A stretch of DNA of 33,482 nt, taken from positions 1 to 33,482 of the forward strand of contig NZ_WTVM01000034.1 in assembly GCF_012910885.1 (NCBI RefSeq), in the 5' to 3' direction. Numbering within the stretch: position 1 is the first letter of the stretch; each line of letters begins with the position of its first letter. The notes below the pieces were generated by a model. That model was given only the letters and a program-made list of their open reading frames with translations. It was not told where the DNA came from and searched no databases. This document shows, in pieces, positions 8,620-16,575 of this stretch. The position numbers and the translations under genes are program-made. The DNA comes from Azoarcus taiwanensis. GTDB taxonomy: Bacteria; Pseudomonadota; Gammaproteobacteria; Burkholderiales; Rhodocyclaceae.

Positions 8620-9136
8620 ATGCTCGATTTCTCCGATTCCGAGATGCCAGGGCGGTTGCCAAGGGAAGGAACAGTGTTAGCGGAGAGTCAGGCAGAGTGA
8701 TGAAACCGTGATGTCCATAAAAGGCTGCCGCGTGGTCGTCCTTGGCATCGACCATCAAGGCATACGCGGCAATCTCGGAACGGGTGGCCCGCTCGAGCGC
8801 ATCGGCCAGTAGCGCACCGCCGAGGCCCTGTCCGCTGAATGCCTCATCAACGGCCAGGCGCCCCATGCGGACGGCTGGCACAGTCGGATACCGTGGAAGC
8901 TTTTCGCTGATGCTAGCCGGGAGATCGGCCAGCATGAGGCTTGCCGAAGCGAGGGTGTAGTAGCCGGCGATGCGCTGCCGATCGGCCAGCGCCACGAAGC
9001 AAGCCGCCACGCGACGCCGAATGTCCTGTGCGACTTGCTCTCGCAAGTACCGGTCGAGCGGATCTGAACCACCGTGGAACCCAGTACGGTCATGCGCAGC
9101 ATCAAGCGGCGCGACGAGGAACGGTGCGTTGCTCAT
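8615..9136 (-). CDS. tacT: GNAT acetyltransferase toxin of a TacT/TacA-type toxin-antitoxin pair
   Basis: A 173-aa GNAT-fold protein. VRMGRLAVDEAFSGQGLG followed by GALL is the acetyl-CoA-binding loop (Q/RxxGxG), and AFYGHHGF carries the C-terminal tyrosine conserved in TacT/AtaT-like toxins. Known members acetylate the amino group of aminoacyl-tRNAs and stop translation. The gene overlaps the upstream DUF1778 antitoxin by 4 bp (ATGA), the standard arrangement. The tRNA target cannot be told from sequence. Confidence 0.88.
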   Translation of the reverse strand: MSNAPFLVAPLDAAHDRTGFHGGSDPLDRYLREQVAQDIRRRVAACFVALADRQRIAGYYTLASASLMLADLPASISEKLPRYPTVPAVRMGRLAVDEAFSGQGLGGALLADALERATRSEIAAYALMVDAKDDHAAAFYGHHGFITLPDSPLTLFLPLATALASRNRRNRAC

Positions 9137-9414
9137 TCAGCACGCAAGAGCTTGCGGCGACGAGCAAAGGCACGTTCCAAGGCTGGGGCTGGTTGCGGAG
9201 GCGATAGCAGCGCCTGCGCAAAGCACTCCTGATCGGCGAGCGAAAGACGGATGACTTCTGCCTGCTCGATGGCGCGCTGGGCGGCGTCCTGCACGGCGTC
9301 GACCACGAAATCGGTCATGGTACGCCCCTGAAGTTCAGCGGCTCGCTTGAGCATCGCGTGCAGATCGGTGCTGATCCGGGCTTCAAGCCGAGCGGTATTG
9401 GTAGCTGTAGGCAT
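9133..9414 (-). CDS. tacA: DUF1778 (TacA-type) ribbon-helix-helix antitoxin
   Basis: A 93-aa antitoxin. The start was placed at the ATG at 9414 because AGGAGG lies 9 bases upstream; longer forms would translate through the operator. RLEARISTDLHAMLKRAAEL is the DUF1778 ribbon-helix-helix DNA-binding part. The C-terminal tail (after about residue 60, ALERAFARRRK) would wrap around and neutralise the toxin. It is coupled to the GNAT gene by a 4-bp overlap. Autoregulation is indicated by the perfect palindrome just upstream. Confidence 0.88.
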   Translation of the reverse strand: MPTATNTARLEARISTDLHAMLKRAAELQGRTMTDFVVDAVQDAAQRAIEQAEVIRLSLADQECFAQALLSPPQPAPALERAFARRRKLLRAE

Positions 9415-9435
9415 AACTTGTTCCTCCTGCGCAGA

Positions 9436-9456
9436 ATTATACGGCAAATTGCCGTA
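9436..9456 (-). promoter_or_regulatory. tacAT promoter -10 and palindromic operator
   Basis: On the minus strand a perfect TATAAT (plus positions 9436-9441) follows the palindrome TACGGCAA-A-TTGCCGTA (9440-9456), whose edge overlaps the -10. The palindrome lies in the promoter spacer, where antitoxin binding would block transcription. No good -35 hexamer is seen. Confidence 0.72.
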
Positions 9457-9620
9457 CAAGGCATGCGTACCAATAGCCGAGTTGCTCACTCCAGCGCTCG
9501 ACAGGTTTTGGCCGCGAGCCGCGCATTGGAGACCTCTGCCGAGAAGCCTAGTCCACTCGTCCTCACGAAACTGGCTCCGCCCCAGTTGCGACCGTCAAGA
9601 CACCAATAATTCGCAAGCTG

Positions 9621-10028
9621 CTAGTTGGGCTGAGCGTTCATGGGCTCGGAGATTTCAATCAGGTTTCCGTCCGGATCACGCAGATAGACAGAAAGGATGG
9701 GGCCTTGCGACCCAGTGCGTTTCACCGGGCCTTCGATGATGGGCCATCCGCATTCCTTCAGTCTTGAGATTACGTCACTCAAGGGTAGCGAGGCGATGAA
9801 ACAAAGGTCCAGAGCCCCCGGGGTTGGCAGCTTGGCTTTGGGTTCGAACTCGCTGTCCTTGTTGTGCAGATTGATCTTCTGGTTGCCGAACTTGAATGCC
9901 TTCCGCTCGACTGGAGGCGTCCCGCCAATGAAGGTTTCGAGTGACATCCCCACCACGCGTGTATAGAAGTCGATGCAGGCCGCTTCATCGGCGGAGGTGA
10001 GGACCAGATGGTCCAGGTGGCTGATCAT
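9621..10028 (-). CDS. VOC superfamily (glyoxalase/bleomycin resistance-fold) protein
   Basis: A 135-aa protein made of two beta-alpha-beta-beta-beta modules. DHLVLTSADEAACIDFYTRV opens the first module, and VYLRDPDGNLIEISEP closes the second with the metal-ligand glutamate typical of vicinal oxygen chelate proteins. His in DHLVL and Glu in LIEIS are likely metal ligands. The substrate cannot be assigned; members include glyoxalases, dioxygenases and resistance proteins. It lies among accessory genes and shows no link to aromatic metabolism beyond proximity. Confidence 0.82.
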   Translation of the reverse strand: MISHLDHLVLTSADEAACIDFYTRVVGMSLETFIGGTPPVERKAFKFGNQKINLHNKDSEFEPKAKLPTPGALDLCFIASLPLSDVISRLKECGWPIIEGPVKRTGSQGPILSVYLRDPDGNLIEISEPMNAQPN

Positions 10029-10106
10029 GATGCAGTTCCGGGTATGGGACTCGAGACGCGGGCGTTTGTTAACTCACCGTATCTCGCTGGCAGACCTCTA
10101 AAACCG

Positions 10107-10895
10107 TCAGGCACGAACTGGCGTGCCGCGCTTTTGTGCACGTATCGACGCCGCAAGTGACTTGAACTCGACAAGACGGGCCAGTTCCGGATTACCGAGC
10201 TGTTTCGCAAGCGTGAGCGCGGTTTCGCCATCGCGTCGCGATGCAAACACATTGGCGCCACGCTCGATCAAGGTGAGCGCGATGTCTGCCGTGCCACCGG
10301 AGATCGACAAGAGCAGAGGCGTATTGCCGAACGGATCTCGCACTTCAAGGTAGGCACCCTTCGCGAGTAGCGCTTCAACCGTGCTCTTGTAGCCAGCCGT
10401 CGGCTTGCCGCATGCGACCAGAAGTGGGGTCAGGCCCAGTCGATCCCTCGCGTTCGGATCCGCACCCGCTTCGATCAGGATTTTTGCAATGATCGTGAGT
10501 CCGCGTTTGAGTGCTGTCAGCAGGGGAGGTGTCCCGTCCTCAGATGCCATATTGACGTTGAAGTTCGCTCGCACGAAAAGGTCGATCACCTCTTGATCGC
10601 CTTCTTCCAGGTAGTGGAAGAAGTTCTTCGGCAGGAAGGCAATCTGCCGCGAGGCGAGCTCCTGCAGTGCGTGCTCTTTTTTCTCCGCGGATTTGAAGGT
10701 TCTGAGCTCACAGGCGTCGCGCAACCGGATGATGTCGGTCAGCACCTCGGGCGGAAAGCCCTTGCGCCCCCCACGTTTGTCAATCAGCAGATCGCTGAAG
10801 TAGTCATGGATCTCGGGCGTGTCCCACAGCGCTTCCATCTTGATCAGGATGCGCTCGAACTCGCGTTCCAGGTGAACGGGGTAGGTTGTGCCCAT
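10107..10895 (-). CDS. Ankyrin-repeat protein of unknown function
   Basis: The C-terminal half carries about four ankyrin repeats, with recognisable GADPNARDRLGLTPLLVA, GNTPLLLSI and DGETALTLAKQLG units. The N-terminal 110 residues are helical and charged, and I do not recognise them. No signal peptide or membrane segment is seen. The start could be the ATG at 10895 (262 aa, no clear ribosome site) or an upstream GTG at 10919 (270 aa). It has more AT-rich codons than the catabolic genes, which fits horizontal acquisition. It probably acts by protein-protein contact; no partner is evident. Confidence 0.7.
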   Translation of the reverse strand: MGTTYPVHLEREFERILIKMEALWDTPEIHDYFSDLLIDKRGGRKGFPPEVLTDIIRLRDACELRTFKSAEKKEHALQELASRQIAFLPKNFFHYLEEGDQEVIDLFVRANFNVNMASEDGTPPLLTALKRGLTIIAKILIEAGADPNARDRLGLTPLLVACGKPTAGYKSTVEALLAKGAYLEVRDPFGNTPLLLSISGGTADIALTLIERGANVFASRRDGETALTLAKQLGNPELARLVEFKSLAASIRAQKRGTPVRA

Positions 10896-11399
10896 GAACG
10901 CAAAAAATGGATGTTTCACTCAACGGCTCTTCGTTCTGAGAACTCTCTTTTTTACAGCGACATCCTGGCGGCACGAAGCAACGACGGACACGCGGCGTGA
11001 TTTTTGTCACGGTTTCTGCCCGCACCCGAGGATCCTGCAACGTTCTTGTGTTTGCGGCTTGAACGAAAGCCATTGGGGTGCATGGGAAGCCGAATGGCTG
11101 AAGAGCGGCAGACTCCTGCTGGGCGACCCAGGCTAGCCGTTGGGCAAGCGTGGTTTTTCCATCGGCTAAGACAGGGCGAGGAACTTGGGCATCCGCGCGC
11201 ATGACGCGGACTTGCGAGCCACTTGCCACGGTCTGCACCCTATCGACGATGCACATGAACTCGCGGGCGTTCGCCATGCAGATGTGGGTGGATCAAACTT
11301 TCGTATCGTTCTTGGCCTTCCAATAGTTGGCATTCCATCAATTAATGGTCGATACTGACTGCAGCGCTGGCGCTTTGCCTGCCAGGTTGGAGATGAACC
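10896..11399. other. Gene-poor stretch between ankyrin gene and AOR
   Basis: About 500 bp with no convincing gene. A minus-strand open frame from ATG 11277 (157 codons) runs into the ankyrin gene in another frame, lacks a ribosome site and resembles no family I know; it may be a decayed fragment. An imperfect palindrome CCATCAATTAATGG (11335-11348, one mismatched pair) lies 52 bp before the AOR start and could be an operator for it. Confidence 0.5.
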
Positions 11400-13718
11400 A
11401 TGGAAACCGGTATCCGCAAGCGAGTCGAGCGACTGCTCGCCCGCCTAGAGTCGACTCCCCAGTATCCCGGCCAGGGCAAGACCTTGTTCGTGGACCTCGA
11501 ACAGCGCAGCTCGCAGAGCGCCTACCTGCCAATGAGCTTTGTCGGCCATTTTCTCGGAGGACGCGGCGCGAACATGGCGCTGCTGTACAACCTGCTCGAC
11601 GACAGCCGCGAAGCACTCGACCCGGAGGTGCCGCTGATCTTCGGTGTCGGCATGCTGACAACCACCTTGCCGTCAGCAACCCGGGGCAACTTCACCAGCC
11701 GCTCGCCTGACAGCAAGGCCATTCTCGACGCAAGCGGAGGCGACTACTTCCCGGCCTTCATGAAGCGCAACGGCTACGATCACCTCGTCCTCTATGGCCG
11801 TCACACGCAATGGACGCTGCTCGAACTCCACGGCGACGAGATTGCGTTCCGCGATGCAACGCCTTACCTGGGCATGGACAACATCGACTTCAGCGCCGCG
11901 ATCCAGCGTGATCTCGAATGCAAGGAGCGTGAAACCATGGCGATGGCGCGAATCACCAGCGCGGGCGAGAATCTCGTGCTGTCCAGCGGCATCATGGGCG
12001 GGCCGAAGGCAATCTGGGCTCGCGGCGGCGGCGGCGCGAAGATGGGGTCGCTCGGCCTGAAGGCCATCATCGTGCGTGGCAAGGGCAGTCAGGTGAAGGT
12101 CAGTACCGCTTACAAGCTGGGCGGCAAGGCGATGGGGCAGAAGACGCTAACCACCAGTGTGATCCAGAACGCCCTGAAGAAGGTGGGCACCCCGTTCCTG
12201 TACAAACCCAGCCGCGCACTCTGCGCCCTCGGCACCAAGAACAACCAGGAAACGACCTGGCACGACACCCTCGATGCCGACAATTTCGACCCCTACCGCC
12301 CCGGCATGGACGGTTGCTACCTCTGTCCAGTCCAGTGCCGGGCAATGAACGACCTGACCCCTCAAGGCAAGGGTGGCTGGGGCGCGAGCGCACTCAAGGG
12401 CCTTAGCGGCAACGCCAGCTACGACACGGCGCAGGCCGAGGTGGAACACCATCGCGAGAAGCGCTACCAAGGCATCAAGGGCGATGGCGTGTTCGACAAA
12501 TACGACCACGGCGACGGACCGGAATACGTCACCGTCGGCAAGTTCGGCCCCAACCTCGGCATTCGCGAGCCTGAGCAGGTGCTTCGCCTGAACAACATCC
12601 TCAACGATCTCGGCCTCGATTCGGCCAGCACCGGCGGCGCGATCGGCTGGGCGATGGAATTGTTCCAGCGCGGCATCATCACGCTCGAAGACACTGGCGG
12701 CCTGGATCTGAGCTGGGGCAACTATGAAGTCGTCGAGAAGCTGTTGTTCATGACCGCGCGGCGCGAGGGCTTCGGCGACACGATTGCCGACTCGTCACGT
12801 GCAGTGGAACGGGGCAAGTACCCGGCCGAAGCGCTGGACTATCGCATGGCGGTAAAAGGTTTGTTCCAGTCCGATCCCCACGATGCACGCATCCTGAAGG
12901 CGTTTGCCCTGGGTCTCGCGGTGGCCACCCGGGGTATGGACCATCTCCGCAACCGTGTCACACTCGAGATCAACGCGCGCATCAACGACGACCCCGATTT
13001 CAAGACCGCCTTGTATGGTGGTTTTGTGGCCGCCGAGCCGAACAGCTACATCGGCAAGGAATACGCGGTCCGGCGCTGCGAGGACACCTTTGCGGTGGGT
13101 GACTCGGTCGGCATGTGCCGCTTCAACACAAAGCTTTTCAACTCGCCCAGCCTGCCGGACTTGGAGGATTATTCGCGACAACTCAACGAACTCGCGGGAC
13201 TCGACATGAGCGCCGCCAGGCTCGAGGAGTGCGGCCGTAACATCATCGGCCTGGAACGTTTGCTCAACGCCCGCTTCGGTCTGCGCGCCGAGGACGACAC
13301 TTTGCCGCGACGCTGGTTCGAGGAGCCGATCCAGGTCGGACCGTTCAAGGGCGAGAAGATCGACCGCGCTGAGTTCGAGGCACTCAAGGCCCGTTTCTAC
13401 GCCCTCACCGGCCTCGACGATCAGGGCGTACCCAAGCCGGAATGGCACGCGCAACTCGCCGACGTGGTGACCGGCTTCGAGGTCAGGGTGCGCCTGCCGG
13501 GAAGCCCCCAGCGCATCGTCGTCATCGACGAACCGGTGGAAACTGTCGCGCAGTTGCGAGAGGTGCTGGCACAGCGCCTCGGCGGCGCGGGCACAGAAAT
13601 GGAGGACCGGTCGCTCAACTTTGCGATCGACGGTCAGATGGTGATGTCGCGCGAACAGGCGACCCCTGTTCGCAACCACGGCGAAGTCACCCTGGTACCG
13701 GCACTCGCCGGTGGTTGA
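11400..13718 (+). CDS. aor: Aldehyde:ferredoxin oxidoreductase-family tungsten/molybdenum enzyme with C-terminal MoaD/ThiS-like fusion
   Basis: A 772-aa protein starting at ATG after TTGGAGA. Residues 1-690 are an AOR-family tungstopterin enzyme. C306-x2-C309-x3-C313 together with C573 (in DSVGMCRF) match the four ligands of the AOR [4Fe-4S] cluster, and GGRGANMALLY and GGGGAKMGSLGLKAI match the pterin-binding N-terminal domain. Residues 693-772 form a separate beta-grasp domain ending exactly in LAGG, as MoaD and ThiS sulfur carriers do. Classical members are about 600-620 aa without this tail. Oxidation of phenylacetaldehyde to phenylacetate is the likely role given pdc upstream, but this is inference. 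No ferredoxin, flavin subunit, cofactor gene or tungstate transporter is adjacent. Confidence 0.85.
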   Translation: METGIRKRVERLLARLESTPQYPGQGKTLFVDLEQRSSQSAYLPMSFVGHFLGGRGANMALLYNLLDDSREALDPEVPLIFGVGMLTTTLPSATRGNFTSRSPDSKAILDASGGDYFPAFMKRNGYDHLVLYGRHTQWTLLELHGDEIAFRDATPYLGMDNIDFSAAIQRDLECKERETMAMARITSAGENLVLSSGIMGGPKAIWARGGGGAKMGSLGLKAIIVRGKGSQVKVSTAYKLGGKAMGQKTLTTSVIQNALKKVGTPFLYKPSRALCALGTKNNQETTWHDTLDADNFDPYRPGMDGCYLCPVQCRAMNDLTPQGKGGWGASALKGLSGNASYDTAQAEVEHHREKRYQGIKGDGVFDKYDHGDGPEYVTVGKFGPNLGIREPEQVLRLNNILNDLGLDSASTGGAIGWAMELFQRGIITLEDTGGLDLSWGNYEVVEKLLFMTARREGFGDTIADSSRAVERGKYPAEALDYRMAVKGLFQSDPHDARILKAFALGLAVATRGMDHLRNRVTLEINARINDDPDFKTALYGGFVAAEPNSYIGKEYAVRRCEDTFAVGDSVGMCRFNTKLFNSPSLPDLEDYSRQLNELAGLDMSAARLEECGRNIIGLERLLNARFGLRAEDDTLPRRWFEEPIQVGPFKGEKIDRAEFEALKARFYALTGLDDQGVPKPEWHAQLADVVTGFEVRVRLPGSPQRIVVIDEPVETVAQLREVLAQRLGGAGTEMEDRSLNFAIDGQMVMSREQATPVRNHGEVTLVPALAGG

Positions 13719-13721
13719 GAC

Positions 13722-14315
13722 TCAGTCGAGAATGACCTGGATGCGATCGTCCACGTAGTTCTGCAACAGGTTGTTGATCGCGAACAGGGTGCCGGTGACC
13801 GCGGACGGACAGCCGCCGCAGGCCCCCTTGTAGCGCACGGTCAGGGCGAACTCCTGCAGGCGGAGGATGTCGAGTCCGCCGCCGTCCTTGTCCAGATAGG
13901 GGCGGATATGCTCATCAAGGACATGGTTGATCTGCATGAGCAGGTCAGGGTCGTCTGCGTCGGTCTCGAACGGATCTCCAACATCATGGACGGACGGCGC
14001 TCGCTCACCCGGGGGCGGGTTCTCGCACGATACGTTTATCACGCGACGCGGCTTGTAGGCCTCGATGCAATCGCTCACCGCCGCCTCGAGTGCTTCCACG
14101 TCGGCAGTCGGCATGCGTGTCACGGTGACGAAATCATTGGTGCAGTACACACCGGCCACCCCGTCGATGGCGAACAGCTTCTCGGCGAGGGGATCGCCAA
14201 AAGCGCGCGAGGCCGAATCGAACTGTCGTGCAGACTGGATCTGCAGCGGCGCGTCGAGCACGAACTTGGTCGCAAGCGGATTGGGAGTCGGTTCGATGGA
14301 ACAAACAGTAGGCAT
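13722..14315 (-). CDS. Nfu-type iron-sulfur cluster carrier (Nfu_N + NifU C-terminal domain)
   Basis: A 197-aa protein. The ATG at 14315 was chosen over an upstream TTG because GAGGG precedes it and the Nfu_N domain begins right there (MPTVCSIEPTPNPLATKFVL). Residues 1-90 are the Nfu N-terminal scaffold domain. About 115-195 form the NifU-like C-terminal domain with DKDGGGLDI and the cluster-binding Cys pair in ACGGCPS. Such proteins deliver [4Fe-4S] clusters to apo-enzymes. The gene ends 3 bp from the convergent AOR stop, so a role in loading the Fe-S cluster of that enzyme is tempting but unproven. It appears to have its own promoter with a MerR-type operator. Confidence 0.88.
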   Translation of the reverse strand: MPTVCSIEPTPNPLATKFVLDAPLQIQSARQFDSASRAFGDPLAEKLFAIDGVAGVYCTNDFVTVTRMPTADVEALEAAVSDCIEAYKPRRVINVSCENPPPGERAPSVHDVGDPFETDADDPDLLMQINHVLDEHIRPYLDKDGGGLDILRLQEFALTVRYKGACGGCPSAVTGTLFAINNLLQNYVDDRIQVILD

Positions 14316-14655
14316 GGCGTAATCCCTCGGCTTGGGTACTGACTGCGGCCAGGAGTCGTTCGGAGTCCGGGCCAGATGGATTCTCACGAGAATCTCCAAC
14401 GTCCAGAATCAATCTTAGCTTCCGTTTACGTTAACGTCCACTTATCCGTGAAATGTGAGTCGTGCTGGAAAAGCATCCAACCACAGTCGACACTGCACGC
14501 AATAAGAAACGACGTGGCTATGGGGCAGTCGCGTGCAAGGCGAACCACCCCATTGACGCGAACTTGGGAAGACAGGAGCCCTGGATTGACAAGGTCTTCA
14601 GAAACCCGACCGCAGCTTTCAGGACCGCCTGCGCACCCAGGTGGCGCGCTCTAGC
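14316..14655. other. Intergenic region nfu-merR
   Basis: Contains the nfu leader and its predicted promoter/operator (14412-14441). From 14442 to 14655, downstream of the merR stop, I see no gene, repeat or clear terminator. Confidence 0.6.
14412..14441 (-). promoter_or_regulatory. Predicted nfu promoter with MerR/LiuR-like operator
   Basis: The palindrome GTTTACGTTAACGTCCAC (14424-14441, core ACGTTAACGT perfect) overlaps a minus-strand promoter: TGGACG as -35 (14434-14439), a 17-bp spacer, and TAAGAT as -10 (14412-14417). A close variant occupies the same place in the merR promoter at 15251-15278. The motif resembles the ACGT-rich palindromes I recall for LiuR regulators. Confidence 0.65.
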
Positions 14656-15135
14656 TCAGGCCTGCTCGGTCTGCGCAATCTCGGTTTCGCCCGCCTTGGC
14701 GGCAGCGTTGCGCTTGCGCACCGACATCGTGCGCTGGCAATCGGCCTCGGCCACCTCGATTTCACTGAGAATGGCACGGATGTCCTGCATCTGCTGCTGA
14801 AGCAAGGCCCGGCGCTCGGACAACAGGTTCATGAACCTGCTCATCTGGGCATCCTCGGTGGGCGCATGGTCATACAGATCGAACAGCTCACGGGTGTCGT
14901 TGAGACTGAAACCCAGACGTTTGCCGCGCAGAATCAGTCCCAGTCGTACCCTGTCGCGTCGACTGTAGATGCGACGATTGCCGCGCCGCAAGGTCGACAG
15001 CAAACCCTGGTCCTCGTAATAGCGGATCGCGCGGGTGGTAATATTGAACTCTTCGGCGAGCTGGGAAATCGTGAACGTGGTTGCCCGCGCGGAGCTGCCC
15101 GGACGGAGCGAATTCTTACCAGACCTGTTCGACAT
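14656..15135 (-). CDS. MerR family regulator, LiuR-like
   Basis: A 159-aa regulator, start at ATG 15135. An unusual basic 20-residue N-terminal extension precedes the MerR winged helix (FTISQLAEEFNITTRAIRYY, then EDQGLL). RGNRRIYSRRDRVRLGLILR and GKRLGFSLNDTRELFDLYD are close to LiuR, the regulator of leucine/isovalerate and fatty acid degradation in proteobacteria. A coiled-coil dimer helix follows, with a short C-terminal tail. Typical metal-binding Cys residues of MerR/CueR are absent apart from one isolated Cys, so an acyl-CoA-type ligand is more likely than a metal. Paired operators suggest it controls itself and the nfu gene. The neighbouring thiolase belongs to the paa operon, so a link to branched-chain catabolism is not evident here. 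Confidence 0.82.
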   Translation of the reverse strand: MSNRSGKNSLRPGSSARATTFTISQLAEEFNITTRAIRYYEDQGLLSTLRRGNRRIYSRRDRVRLGLILRGKRLGFSLNDTRELFDLYDHAPTEDAQMSRFMNLLSERRALLQQQMQDIRAILSEIEVAEADCQRTMSVRKRNAAAKAGETEIAQTEQA

Positions 15136-15250
15136 GATGCTCTTTGCAACTCCATTCACCGATCGACGCCGCACGTAGCGTATTCGTCCGCCGCGCCGCA
15201 GGCAAGAGGCGGAACAACGGCTACGCAGTTTCGACGAGATTCAGTCGTCA

Positions 15251-15278
15251 ATGATATTGACGATGACGTAAACGTCAA
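15251..15278 (-). promoter_or_regulatory. Predicted merR promoter with autoregulatory operator
   Basis: Minus-strand TTGACG (-35, plus 15273-15278), a 16-bp spacer and TATCAT (-10, plus 15251-15256). The inverted repeat TGACGTAAACGTCA (15264-15277) overlaps the -35 and spacer in nearly the same geometry as at the nfu promoter. It lies about 115 bp before the merR start. Confidence 0.65.
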
Positions 15279-15368
15279 GCAAAAGATGCGCGCACACGCG
15301 GCACTGGCGTGAGAATCCGGCCCGAACGGGGTATGCCCAAGCGATATCGCCGCTGCTTCCCGGAACGA

Positions 15369-16571
15369 TCAGACGCGTTCGACAATCATCGCGATGCCCT
15401 GCCCGACACCGATGCACATTGTGCAAAGCGCCCGACGTCCGCCGCTCGCCTCGAGCTGGCGGACCGCCGTCAACACCAGCCGCGCACCCGAGGCACCGAG
15501 CGGATGACCAAGCGCGATCGCGCCACCGTTAGGGTTCACGTACGGCGCGTCGTCCGGCACGCCAAGCTCGCGTAACACGGCGAGTCCCTGTGCGGCAAAG
15601 GCTTCGTTCAGTTCGATCACGTCGATGTCCGCTAGCGTCAGGCCCGTACGCTGCAGGAGTTTTTTCGATGCAGGCGCGGGGCCGATACCCATGATGCGGG
15701 ATTCGACCCCCGCTGTTGCCATGGCCACCACGCGCGCACGTGGTGTGAGGCCATTGCGTACCGCAGCCGCCTCGCTGGCCAGCAGCAACGCGACTGACCC
15801 GTCATTGACGCCCGAAGCATTGCCTGCGGTCACCGTGCCGTCCGGGCGAACCACGCCCTTGAGACGCGCGAGCGCCTCGAGCGAGGTTTCACGTGGATGC
15901 TCGTCGGCCGACACGATCACGGGGTCGCCCTTGCGCTGCGGTATCACGACCCGAATCAGTTCGCCATCGTAGAAGCCACGCGCCAGTGCAGCTGCATAAC
16001 GCTGTTGGCTGCGCAAGGCGAACGCGTCCTGGTCTTCACGCGCAATGCCGAACTGAAGCGCAACATTCTCGGCAGTCTCGGGCATCGAATCGATGCCATG
16101 CGTCGCTTTCATGCGCGGGTTGACGAAGCGCCACCCGATTGTCGTGTCCTCTATCCTGGCGCTGCGCGAGAAGGCGGATTCGGCTTTCGCCAGCACGAAG
16201 GGCGCACGGCTCATGCTTTCCACGCCACCGGCAATCATGATGTCGGCCTCACCAGCTCGAATTGCACGGGCGGCAGTGCCGATGGCATCCATACCTGACC
16301 CGCACAGGCGATTGAGGGTCGCGCCTGGTACCGTAACCGGCAGACCCGCGAGCATGGCCGCCATGCGCGCGACGTTGCGGTTGTCCTCCCCCGCCTGGTT
16401 GGCGCAGCCGTAGTACACATCGTCGATCTGCGCCGGATCGAGGCCCGGGTTACGCTCGATCAAGGCCTTGATCGGTAGTGCTGCGAGATCGTCCGCACGC
16501 ACCGACGACAATCCGCCGGCGTAGCGGCCAATCGGAGTGCGAACGCCGTCGCAGATGAATACTTCAGTCAT
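15369..16571 (-). CDS. paaJ: 3-oxoadipyl-CoA thiolase (also 3-oxo-5,6-dehydrosuberyl-CoA thiolase)
   Basis: A 400-aa thiolase that cleaves the beta-oxidation products of the aerobic phenylacetate pathway to acetyl-CoA and succinyl-CoA. The nucleophilic Cys lies in NRLCGSGMDA, the active-site His in GHPLGASGA, and the second catalytic Cys in CTMCIGVGQG. GIDSMPETAENVA is typical of the PaaJ/PcaF branch rather than acetoacetyl-CoA thiolases. It is the last gene of the minus-strand paa cluster, 4 bp after the TetR gene. Confidence 0.9.
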   Translation of the reverse strand: MTEVFICDGVRTPIGRYAGGLSSVRADDLAALPIKALIERNPGLDPAQIDDVYYGCANQAGEDNRNVARMAAMLAGLPVTVPGATLNRLCGSGMDAIGTAARAIRAGEADIMIAGGVESMSRAPFVLAKAESAFSRSARIEDTTIGWRFVNPRMKATHGIDSMPETAENVALQFGIAREDQDAFALRSQQRYAAALARGFYDGELIRVVIPQRKGDPVIVSADEHPRETSLEALARLKGVVRPDGTVTAGNASGVNDGSVALLLASEAAAVRNGLTPRARVVAMATAGVESRIMGIGPAPASKKLLQRTGLTLADIDVIELNEAFAAQGLAVLRELGVPDDAPYVNPNGGAIALGHPLGASGARLVLTAVRQLEASGGRRALCTMCIGVGQGIAMIVERV

Positions 16572-16575
16572 GGCA

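Noticed and set aside
10804-11277. Minus-strand 157-codon open frame as a gene
   Set aside because: No ribosome site, overlaps the ankyrin gene in another frame, and resembles no known family; kept only as a note in the gene-poor stretch.
11283-11348. Possible FNR box upstream of aor (ATCAA half-sites at 11292 and 11337)
   Set aside because: The partner half-sites do not match TTGAT at the required 4-bp spacing.
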